NCBI GenBank assembly: GCA_022766785.1
Contig: JALEOL010000039.1
Location: forward strand, 1 to 35,235
Source of the DNA: Oscillospiraceae bacterium
GTDB lineage: Bacteria > Bacillota > Clostridia > Oscillospirales > Ruminococcaceae
Length of the DNA stretch: 35,235 nucleotides
Direction: 5' to 3'
Part shown: piece after piece, positions 24,663 to 30,997 of the stretch
Numbering within the stretch: the stretch's first letter is position 1
How the letters are laid out: each line of letters starts with the position of its first letter
The notes under the pieces: model-generated
What the model saw: the letters and a program-made list of their open reading frames with translations, nothing else
Told to the model about the DNA's origin: nothing
Databases searched by the model: none
Translations under genes and position numbers: made by a program

Positions 24663-25574
24663 ATGGAAAAAGTCGGCGGCAGCAAGAACCGGAGCTTTAT
24701 GGATATTCTGACATCTTTTTTTAAAAATGTCTGGGTCAAGCGCGGCGTAGCTGTACTCTGCTGGGGGTACACCGGGCTGCTTGCCTGGCTCGCGTGGCTG
24801 AATTTCGCGTTCTTTCTCGAGTATGAGAATCCCACGTCACTGTTTGTGCTGTATGTATTTATTAATGTTGCGGCGCTGGGACTGATGATCTACACCAGGC
24901 GTCAGGTCATCACCCAGGTCAATATCATGATCATGCCGCCGATACTGTTCATTTCGTTCTTCCTGGCTTTCGGCAGCTGGTATATGCTGCTTCCGCCGAT
25001 ATGCGTGATCGTGGCGATGTTCTTTATCAGCCGCGCGAATGAGACGCTGAAAACGGTGCTCGGCACGATGTATCTTCTGATGTATGTGGTGGGGGCTGCG
25101 GCTTATATCACCATGACGCTGCTTATGGGCAGGCTCTCCCTCACCGGCGTTGATCTTCAGCTTCGCGACACGAATTACGAGATCCTTTCCTCTGATGAGA
25201 ACTACCGTATCGTCCGCTACGTTGACAAGCCCACCGGAGAACGCCGTACCGCAAGCTATTACGTCGAGGACACCACCGGGGACATGAAGATACCCTTCGG
25301 CAAAGCAAAGCGCGTTCTGGGCTGCGGCTGGGTGCTTACCACAAAGTACTCCGGCAGAGAGGACAGCCCGGTGTCCTGGGTAAAGACCACTATCGACGGC
25401 GAGCGCGTTGAGGCGCTGAGCGTCGAAGGCTCGATCAAGGAAAACCCTTATCTTGTGGAGGAAATAGCTGAGACCGAGGAGACAGGGGAGACTGCACGAT
25501 CCACGGTGCTGACCGGCGGCGATGATACCTCGGAGCTTTCATCTTCGGCAGAAACGGCGACAGCTGAACAGTAA
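24663..25574 (+). CDS. Polytopic membrane protein of unknown function
   Basis: A 303-residue protein with about six hydrophobic helices in the first 155 residues (for example GVAVLCWGYTGLLAWLAWLNFAFF split across residues 28-51, LFVLYVFINVAALGLMIY, IMIMPPILFISFFLAFGSWY) and a soluble C-terminal half (about 160-303) that begins LTGVDLQLRDTNYEILSSDENYRIVRYVDKP and ends in a Ser/Thr/Glu-rich tail. No family recognised. AGGAGG at 24652-24657 supports the ATG. It sits between the stalk protein and the four-Cys protein, so a shared envelope role is possible. Confidence 0.8.
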   Translation: MEKVGGSKNRSFMDILTSFFKNVWVKRGVAVLCWGYTGLLAWLAWLNFAFFLEYENPTSLFVLYVFINVAALGLMIYTRRQVITQVNIMIMPPILFISFFLAFGSWYMLLPPICVIVAMFFISRANETLKTVLGTMYLLMYVVGAAAYITMTLLMGRLSLTGVDLQLRDTNYEILSSDENYRIVRYVDKPTGERRTASYYVEDTTGDMKIPFGKAKRVLGCGWVLTTKYSGREDSPVSWVKTTIDGERVEALSVEGSIKENPYLVEEIAETEETGETARSTVLTGGDDTSELSSSAETATAEQ

Positions 25575-25587
25575 AAGGAGCCTGGCA

Positions 25588-27954
25588 TTGGAAAGAGTTC
25601 TAAATCTTGCAGGGAAAAATTCAAGCGAGATATTTCAGCTTCGCTATCCGTTTTCGCTGCTGACATTCTGTGATTATGACCTGTCGTATTTTGCCGAGAA
25701 CGCAGTCGCGGTCTGCGATGAAGCGCTGCGCTCCGGGGAGCCGGATACCGACCGTGTGACAGATCTGCGCAATTCTCTCAGAAACATGCACGTTTATATC
25801 GAGCATAATCTGCGCACGGTTTACGACAAGATCGTGCTGGACTGCTGGATCGACTATGTTTGCAGGAGGGACAATATCGGCACTTCCGGGCTGTGGAACA
25901 GGTTCATCGACTGCAAGACGCCGTTTGAGAAAGCGGTCTTTGTCCGGCTGTGCGAATATCGCTACAACAAAGGCATAAACGAGTGGCTGAACCTTGTCCG
26001 GGTGCAGGACTATGCAAAGAACAAGGTTTATTTCCTTTTTTCAAAAGAACTTTCCGGCGTGGAGGAAGCAAGCGCCCGGAGGAATTACTTTGACCTGATG
26101 TTCAGCGTGACCGCCCGGGAGCTTGGCTGCCGGTTGGAAGATCTGGGGGTTACGCAGGTCTTTTCCGCCGGGCGTGCTCCGTCCGCGCCTTTTATGTATC
26201 CAAGTATTTCCAAAGACATCATGAAGAACGTCCTTGCGGATTTTGACTATTCCGATGATTATTCTGATATAGGGTCTTATGAGGCAATGTCAGACCAGAT
26301 CGCCATGGACGCTTTTTCGCACATGAAGGCAGGGCTGTCCCAGGAACTTAGCAGCTACAATATGTCAAGACCCGCAATGGAGAACGCACCGGGGAAGATC
26401 TACATGCCCTGCGGATTAAAAGCGGCGGTGGATCTGGAGATAGACGCCCTGCTGGAGAGCGGTGGCTGGCTCGCCAGGTGCAAGCGCTGTGGCAGATACT
26501 ATGTCAGGGACAAGGATTATACATATGATTACTGCTCCCTCCCGGGAAACGGCAGGACGTGTCTTGAAATATACGAGTCGGAGAATCCCCGTCAGAGGGT
26601 AACTCCTGAGCTGGAGCGCCGGTGTCGCGAGGTCATGGACGAGATGTACGACAAGACCACCTCCGGCGAGATGAGCCTGAAGGAATATGAGAGCTGGCGG
26701 CTGTATCTTGAGGCAATGAAGGGCAAGGTAAACAACGGCGAGATACCGCCGGAGGATCTCAGTTCGTTCATCGCATATTCACGGTCAATGGATATTTCCC
26801 GGAGCAATCCGGTGGTGGAGGTGCGAAAGCCTGCGCCCGAGCCGCATGAGCGTGTGGTGAAGCCTTTCGTGCCGGAGCGTATCAGCCGCAGCGATATCGG
26901 GAAAAAACCGGAACCGCAGGAGGAGCCGACCGTCGTACCGGAGCCGTCGGCGCGGCGCGAGGGATTTTTCACATCTCCAAGCGTGGAACGCCAGAAATCC
27001 CAGGGCAGAGCGGTGTCGCACATCATCAGGGCGGACAGTCCCCGTGCTGAAACTCAGCCCTATAACATGCCGCTGAATGAGATCCTGCCGGAGCAGGAAC
27101 CGCCGAAAACCACCGCAGCAGCCGAAGCGCCGCGTCAGGAAAAGCCGGCGGAGCGTGGATTTTCGTCGTTTGCCGAGAGCTTTGCGAAAGTGGAGCGTGA
27201 ACTGCTGCAAGGCGGATCTATGGAATTCGGCGAGAACAGCGGAAACCCTGTTCCCGAACCGGAACCGCCTGCTGTTAGAGTAAAGTCTGAGCCGGAACCG
27301 GAAGATACTACACCAAAATCGGAAACGGTGCCTGAACAGAAAGACTTCATGCAGAAGCCGGAAGCCGAGACGGAACAGATCGCTCCCATGCCGAAACCTG
27401 AACCGGGATCACCCACACCGAAGCCTGCTCCGAGGATCATCAGGAAAAATGCCGCAGCGATCTCGGCTTACGGCAGGATAGCAGAAACGGCAGTCCGTAC
27501 CGACAAGTCGTTCGAGGCTGTTTCCCGTCCCGAGCCTGAGCCAGCCGACGTTTCACCAAAACCAGTGGAGCAGGAAGCAGATCCGTTCTGGAATATAGGC
27601 TCGATATTCGATGTGCTGGAGCAGTCGGAAAATGACATGAGCGAAGATCACAAGCAGGTTTCGCAGCCGCGTGAAGCTGAGAAGCCGGTAAAGAGCGAGA
27701 GCGCCCTGCCCGATGATAACAGGCAGCCTGCCGCCCGGAAGCGCCGCACTTCCGACAAACCGCAGGAGGAGCCGCAGGAGGTTCCCAGCGGTATCTGGAC
27801 TGAGGACAGGCACCTTTTTGATGAACAGTCCATGACCCCTCACGAGGAGCTGAATATGCTCAAGGACAAAAAGCGGCGTTCCAGCAAGACACAGCGCCTT
27901 TTTGACGCAATAATGAAAGAGCCGGACGATAATCCCAATGTCAGGAAGAAGTAA
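25588..27954 (+). CDS. Four-Cys motif protein with long Pro/Glu-rich disordered tail (DUF6076-like)
   Basis: A 788-residue protein starting at TTG 25588, chosen because AAAAGGAG ends at 25580, 7 bases upstream. The N-terminal 340 residues are globular; at 298-325 they carry Cys-Lys-Arg-Cys (CKRCGRYYV) and two further cysteines in DYCSLPGNGRTC, a likely zinc site resembling the motif in DUF6076-type proteins. Residues 340-430 look helical and charged. From about 430 to the end the protein is low complexity, rich in Pro, Glu, Lys and Arg with repeated PEPEP/PKPE words. It closes with a conserved-looking basic segment (SKTQRLFDAIMKEPDD). No signal peptide, so probably cytoplasmic. Function unknown; family assignment is tentative. 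Confidence 0.75.
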   Translation: MERVLNLAGKNSSEIFQLRYPFSLLTFCDYDLSYFAENAVAVCDEALRSGEPDTDRVTDLRNSLRNMHVYIEHNLRTVYDKIVLDCWIDYVCRRDNIGTSGLWNRFIDCKTPFEKAVFVRLCEYRYNKGINEWLNLVRVQDYAKNKVYFLFSKELSGVEEASARRNYFDLMFSVTARELGCRLEDLGVTQVFSAGRAPSAPFMYPSISKDIMKNVLADFDYSDDYSDIGSYEAMSDQIAMDAFSHMKAGLSQELSSYNMSRPAMENAPGKIYMPCGLKAAVDLEIDALLESGGWLARCKRCGRYYVRDKDYTYDYCSLPGNGRTCLEIYESENPRQRVTPELERRCREVMDEMYDKTTSGEMSLKEYESWRLYLEAMKGKVNNGEIPPEDLSSFIAYSRSMDISRSNPVVEVRKPAPEPHERVVKPFVPERISRSDIGKKPEPQEEPTVVPEPSARREGFFTSPSVERQKSQGRAVSHIIRADSPRAETQPYNMPLNEILPEQEPPKTTAAAEAPRQEKPAERGFSSFAESFAKVERELLQGGSMEFGENSGNPVPEPEPPAVRVKSEPEPEDTTPKSETVPEQKDFMQKPEAETEQIAPMPKPEPGSPTPKPAPRIIRKNAAAISAYGRIAETAVRTDKSFEAVSRPEPEPADVSPKPVEQEADPFWNIGSIFDVLEQSENDMSEDHKQVSQPREAEKPVKSESALPDDNRQPAARKRRTSDKPQEEPQEVPSGIWTEDRHLFDEQSMTPHEELNMLKDKKRRSSKTQRLFDAIMKEPDDNPNVRKK

Positions 27955-28070
27955 TTTAGGTAAATCGTGATGATTGCTTACTTAAACGAGGCGTTAGGTT
28001 ACTTTTTCTGCTTTGTTTTTGTGAGATATGTGAATTTTTTGCAATGTAATCGTATGAAGTTTGTGCATTC

Positions 28071-28105
28071 TTACGGTTGAAAAAAATGCCGTAATGTTAT
28101 AAAAT
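28071..28105 (+). promoter_or_regulatory. Promoter with overlapping dyad for the SPDTG surface protein
   Basis: TTGAAA (28077-28082), 17-base spacer and TAAAAT (28100-28105). TTACGG (28071-28076) and CCGTAA (28089-28094) form an inverted repeat that brackets the -35 box, a plausible operator. The 210-base gap after the preceding gene contains nothing else recognised. Confidence 0.7.
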
Positions 28106-28166
28106 ATATGTATGGATTAGCATGGTCTGTCTGTGCTTCTCTAGAATTTTATGGAGGATTTTTATC

Positions 28167-28973
28167 ATGAAGATTGCAAAGATTCTTGGTGCTGCTTCCG
28201 CAGCAGTAGTAAGCGCAGCAGTTCTGGCTGCTTCCGCAAGCGCTAACGAAGCATTCCTGATGTATGCTTCCAGCGACTGGTCCGTACAGTGCATGGACGC
28301 TGCTTCCGCAAATGCTACAAACGCTGACATTACCGGCGACGGTACATACACCGTTTCTATAGGCGGCTTCGAGTGGGAAGATGAGGAGACCGCTGAGATG
28401 GTTCCTGCAACCGCTACCGGCGCTACCGTATTCTGCATCGATATCGCTGATCTGGCTACCGATCTGGGATGCGGCAAGGGTTCCGACGCTTATGAGGCTC
28501 TTGGTTCCTCTGCTACTGCTGCTGACAAGATGGCAGTTGCACAGGCAGCCGGTGTTGAGTTCTCTAACGTTGTGATCACTGCTACTAACACCGATGGTTC
28601 CACAACCGATATCGCTGTTGACGAGAGCAAGCTCATCTGGGGCGACATCGAGGGCAACGGCAAGATCCGTCTCGAGATCTACAACGCATACGGCGACACC
28701 TCTAAGGACGCTCCTATCGACGCTGCTGGCTTCTCCTTCGATGACACTCTGTCCGTAACCTTCACCATTTCCGGCGTAGGCGGCGACGCTGCAGCTGCTG
28801 ATGAGCCCGCTGCTGATGACGCTACCGATACCGGCGCAGCTGCTGATGACACCGCTGCAACCACCACTCCTGAGAAGGGCTCTCCTGACACAGGCGTTGA
28901 GGGTATCGCAGCTGTTGCTGGCGTAGCTGTTCTGGCTGCTGGCGCTGTTCTCGTATCCAAGAAGAGAAAGTAA
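28167..28973 (+). CDS. Secreted surface protein with SPDTG C-terminal anchor
   Basis: Family not firmly recognised. The 268 residues have a signal peptide (1-27, ILGAASAAVVSAAVLAASASA), a beta-rich domain with EAFLMYASSDWSVQCMDAASANATNADITGDGTYTVSI and later KLIWGDIEGNGKIRLEIYNAYG and LSVTFTISGVG, a low-complexity Ala/Asp linker (about 215-237), and a C-terminal SPDTG, hydrophobic helix and KKRK tail. SPDTG is a variant of the LPxTG-type sorting signal. Similar beta domains occur in clostridial surface proteins and may bind carbohydrate. Codon use is very biased (GCT, GCA, TCC), so high expression is expected. ATGGAGGA at 28151-28158 supports ATG 28167 rather than an earlier in-frame start. 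Confidence 0.8.
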   Translation: MKIAKILGAASAAVVSAAVLAASASANEAFLMYASSDWSVQCMDAASANATNADITGDGTYTVSIGGFEWEDEETAEMVPATATGATVFCIDIADLATDLGCGKGSDAYEALGSSATAADKMAVAQAAGVEFSNVVITATNTDGSTTDIAVDESKLIWGDIEGNGKIRLEIYNAYGDTSKDAPIDAAGFSFDDTLSVTFTISGVGGDAAAADEPAADDATDTGAAADDTAATTTPEKGSPDTGVEGIAAVAGVAVLAAGAVLVSKKRK

Positions 28974-28999
28974 TCAACGGTTGAACCTTTCAACAACAG

Positions 29000-29030
29000 A
29001 CGGCACTGCTTCGGCGGTGCCGTTTTTTTT
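29000..29030 (+). terminator. Intrinsic terminator with UUCG loop
   Basis: ACGGCACTGC (29000-29009) pairs with GCGGTGCCGT (29014-29023) with one G-U, closing a stable C(TTCG)G tetraloop, followed by an eight-T run (29023-29030). It lies 27 bases after the surface-protein stop. Confidence 0.93.
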
Positions 29031-29162
29031 GAGGTGGGTTAATGCTCAGTGGTGTATTGTGGCGCTGTTCCGATTTTGTGGTGACATAATTTTGCGATGT
29101 ATTTTTTATACTAATAACCGTTTGAACGAAGGAAAAGATTTGCTGAAAGACAGTACCGATAT

Positions 29163-29259
29163 CTAGGGAAACGCTTATTAAAACAAAATCGCCCCGCTCA
29201 AACCCGCATACTCACGCGGCTGATTTTGTTACGCTTCGCTTTAATCAGCGTGTCCCTAG
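29163..29259. mobile_element. MITE-like element A (CTAG ends)
   Basis: Inverted termini CTAGGGAAACGCTTATTAAA (29163-29182) and the complement of 29240-29259 match at 18 of 20 positions. Inside, AACAAAATC and GATTTTGTT (29222-29230) form a second stem and CCGC/GCGG a third, so the 97-base unit can fold almost end to end. It has no coding capacity. It abuts element B, sharing the CCCTAGGG junction. Confidence 0.75.
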
Positions 29260-29427
29260 GGAAGCACTGATTAAATCTGGTGCGCAGATTGCGCAGTCAG
29301 ATTTCTAGTTTGGCGCAAAAAATCACGTAATGCTTTCATATGATGTTTCGTGTTGCGCCAAACTAAAAATATGCAAGCAAGATGCGTACCAAGCCGTCAG
29401 GCGTGATTTAATCAGTGCTTCCCTAGG
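29255..29427. mobile_element. MITE-like element B (perfect 23-base inverted termini)
   Basis: Bases 29255-29277 (beginning CCTAGGGAAGCACTGATTAA) are the exact reverse complement of 29405-29427. The termini match those of element A at 17 of 20 positions, so A and B are relatives. The 173-base unit contains the internal hairpin module at 29306-29365. It also shares the words CTTGCTTGCAT and ATCTGAC/CTGCGCAATC (on the complementary strand) with the element at 19423-19707, in the same order. No coding capacity; a candidate non-autonomous element family. Confidence 0.8.
29306..29365. repeat. Internal hairpin module, copy 2
   Basis: TAGTTTGGCGCAA (29306-29318) pairs perfectly with TTGCGCCAAACTA (29353-29365). 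The 60-base unit matches copy 1 at 19558-19618 in both arms and in loop words TAATGC and ATGTTTC. Confidence 0.8.
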
Positions 29428-29619
29428 AAAAGAAACGCAGGCGTACTTTCTGTACGTCAAGTCTCTTTGACGACGATAGCGGTGCTGGATTTCTGCAAAG
29501 ATTTCCTGATTTCCTGAGTATAAATGGTTATTAGTATTAATGTCCGGTAATTCGCTGTATATGGTATAGATTTTTTAACACAGAAATGATATCATTGTAC
29601 CATGAAAGGGGCGATGTGT

Positions 29620-30126
29620 ATGAATATGGTGGAGACGGGAAGGTTTTTACAGTCACTTCGCAAAGAGCGCGGAATGACCCAGGAGCAGCTTGCGGAGTGT
29701 CTTGGCGTGACCGCAAAGACGATATCCAGGTGGGAGACCGGCGTATATCTTCCGCCGGCGGAAATGCTGCTTGCCCTAAGCGAGTTGTACGGGCTTACCG
29801 TGAACGAGCTTCTGAGCGCGAAAAGGCTTTCAGCGGAGGATTACAAGTCCGCCGCCGAAGAAAATCTTTGCGCGGCAGTGAGCGACAGCTTCACCCTCGG
29901 GGAGCGGATGCATTTTTTCAAGCGGAAATGGCAGAGGGAGCACCTTGCAGCAAATCTCATTATCGGAATTATCATAGCATTAAGCTGTATCGCCGGGGTG
30001 ATATTTCGCAGCGCAGCGGTAGAGGTCGTATGCATTTTGTGCGCATCCGCATGGTTGATACTCAGGAACAATCAGATGATGACCTACGTTGAGCGCAGGG
30101 CTTTCAGACCGGACGAGAAAAAATGA
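29620..30126 (+). CDS. XRE-family transcriptional regulator with C-terminal membrane helices
   Basis: A 168-residue protein. Residues 7-62 form a classic HTH_3 domain: FLQSLRKERGMTQEQLAECLGVTAKTISRWETGVYLPPAEML. The C-terminal part has two hydrophobic helices (LAANLIIGIIIALSCIAGVIF and VEVVCILCASAWLIL), so it is likely a membrane-bound DNA-binding protein, a layout common in Clostridia. ATG 29620 is preferred over ATGs at 29602 and 29614 because GAAAGGGG (29605-29612) then lies 7 bases upstream. Targets unknown; it stands alone between the repeat region and the DUF1292 gene. Confidence 0.88.
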   Translation: MNMVETGRFLQSLRKERGMTQEQLAECLGVTAKTISRWETGVYLPPAEMLLALSELYGLTVNELLSAKRLSAEDYKSAAEENLCAAVSDSFTLGERMHFFKRKWQREHLAANLIIGIIIALSCIAGVIFRSAAVEVVCILCASAWLILRNNQMMTYVERRAFRPDEKK

Positions 30127-30165
30127 CAGCAATTGCCGTAAATTTTTATATCGCTGAAAATTCTC

Positions 30166-30194
30166 TTGACAATAACGGGCTTTTGGTGTAAAAT
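30166..30194 (+). promoter_or_regulatory. Promoter of the DUF1292 gene
   Basis: Consensus TTGACA (30166-30171), 17-base spacer and TAAAAT (30189-30194), about 50 bases before the start codon. An overlapping TATAAT (30194-30199) is too far from the -35. Confidence 0.85.
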
Positions 30195-30243
30195 ATAATC
30201 AGAAAGAGAAATACTCGTGTGATGGCGCAGAAAGGATAAATTT

Positions 30244-30624
30244 ATGGCTGAAAACGATAATGTAACGTTTGACGAGAACGAGGGCACAGTTACCCTGGCT
30301 GACGAGTCCGGACAGACCGCTGTGTTCCACTTCTATGAGGAGACTTATATACCGCTTGACGATGAGGAGGGCGTGACCACCGAGTTCGAGTGCATTTCCA
30401 GCATGGAGTACAAGGGCGCAGTTTATTACGCGCTTCTTCCCAAGTCCGATGATGACGAAGAAGAGCCTGACGAGTTCGTTGTGCTCAAGGGCGAGGAGAA
30501 CGACGAGGAGCTTATTCTCACCTCTATTGACGACGAGGAGGAGAACCAGAAGATCGGCGAGCTTTTCCTGAAAGCGCTGTTCTCACTGGAGGACATGTCC
30601 GATGATGGTGAGATCTTACAGTAA
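30244..30624 (+). CDS. DUF1292 family protein (YrzB-like)
   Basis: A small acidic protein of 126 residues, widespread in Firmicutes, function unknown. It has the family pattern: NVTFDENEGTVTLADESGQTAVFHFYEE, then YKGAVYYALLPKSDDDEEEPDEFVVLKGEENDEELILTSIDDEEE. Its family often lies near yrrK/yqgF and alaS in Bacillus, which is not the case here. AAAGGA precedes the ATG by about 8 bases, and it has its own promoter. Biased codons suggest solid expression. Confidence 0.9.
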   Translation: MAENDNVTFDENEGTVTLADESGQTAVFHFYEETYIPLDDEEGVTTEFECISSMEYKGAVYYALLPKSDDDEEEPDEFVVLKGEENDEELILTSIDDEEENQKIGELFLKALFSLEDMSDDGEILQ

Positions 30625-30699
30625 TAAATGCTGCTGATTTCGTAAATAATATTGGCGTAATGGATATGCTGGAAAGGCGAAGCCTTGTACCAGTGTTTC

Positions 30700-30892
30700 G
30701 TTATCTTACTGCCTTGTTCGTGTGGATATACTGTTTATAATCCGAACATGTTGTAAAAGGGATCTCGACTCTGGCGGCGGATTGCAGACCTCCCGTACTG
30801 CGGATGATAGGGAGCGTGAAACCCTCAGGCGATTTTACCCACCCTGCTGAATAGCGGGTTTTATTAGGTATATCTACGGCAAGGCGGTTTGA
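30700..30892 (+). ncRNA. Structured RNA candidate, possibly 6S RNA (ssrS)
   Basis: The ends can form an interrupted long closing helix: ACTGCCTTG (30708-30716) pairs with CAAGGCGGT (30880-30888), and GATATAC (30725-30731) pairs with GTATATC (30868-30874). Inner hairpins include CTCCC/GGGAG in the apical part near 30790-30815. The length of about 190 bases, rod-like shape with an internal bubble and an independent terminator just downstream fit 6S RNA, the regulator of RNA polymerase. Primary sequence was not matched, so the family name is tentative. Its promoter was not clearly identified. Confidence 0.45.
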
Positions 30893-30904
30893 CTGAAAAA
30901 AATG

Positions 30905-30943
30905 ACCGGCGGGTCCTGGCGGATCCTGCCGGTTTTGTCTTTT
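30905..30943 (+). terminator. Terminator downstream of the RNA candidate (works in both directions)
   Basis: ACCGGCGGGTCC (30905-30916) pairs with GGATCCTGCCGGT (30921-30933) with G-U pairs and one bulge, followed by TTTTGTCTTTT. A run of seven A precedes the stem, giving a T run on the opposite strand too. Confidence 0.85.
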
Positions 30944-30953
30944 AAGGGAACAT

Positions 30954-30985
30954 AAAAAAATCCCCACAGATCGCTCCGTGGGGAT
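30954..30985 (-). terminator. Terminator of the LRR surface-protein gene
   Basis: ATCCCCAC (30960-30967) pairs perfectly with GTGGGGAT (30978-30985). The seven A at 30954-30960 give a T run on the minus strand. It lies 12 bases after the stop of the minus-strand gene. Confidence 0.9.
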
Positions 30986-30997
30986 AGAGATATTGGA

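Larger units (their letters stand above)
29108..29537. repeat. Outer imperfect long inverted repeat
   Basis: The left arm (29108-29163) begins ATACTAATAACC and continues with AGGAAAAGATTTGC, GAAA, CAGTACCG and TATC. The reverse complement of the right arm (29475-29537) begins with the same ATACTAATAACC and continues AGGAAATC, TTTGCAGAAA, CAGCACCGCTATC in the same order, with small insertions. The arms face each other around the MITE-like elements. This suggests a larger, older palindromic element into which others inserted. Confidence 0.6.
29031..29619 (+). other. Gene-free region filled with nested inverted repeats
   Basis: Apart from the terminator before it, this 589-base stretch is occupied by the outer inverted repeat (29108-29537) and two MITE-like elements inside it. 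A small hairpin CGTAC/GTACG (29442-29456) also lies in the right part. Bases 29538-29619 lead to the regulator gene; no confident promoter was identified. Open frames here are short and derived from repeats. Confidence 0.7.
30625..30997 (+). other. Intergenic region with RNA candidate and two terminators
   Basis: This 373-base gap holds a short hairpin AAGGC/GCCTT (30674-30686), the structured RNA candidate (about 30700-30892), a plus-strand terminator and the minus-strand terminator of the LRR gene. No open frame with a ribosome binding site was seen. Confidence 0.7.

Noticed and set aside
29163-29427. Reading the repeats as a CRISPR array
   Set aside because: The repeats are inverted termini of two adjacent units, not regularly spaced direct repeats with unique spacers, and no cas genes are present.
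29442-29456. CGTAC/GTACG hairpin as a possible terminator
   Set aside because: Only five base pairs and no T run follows.
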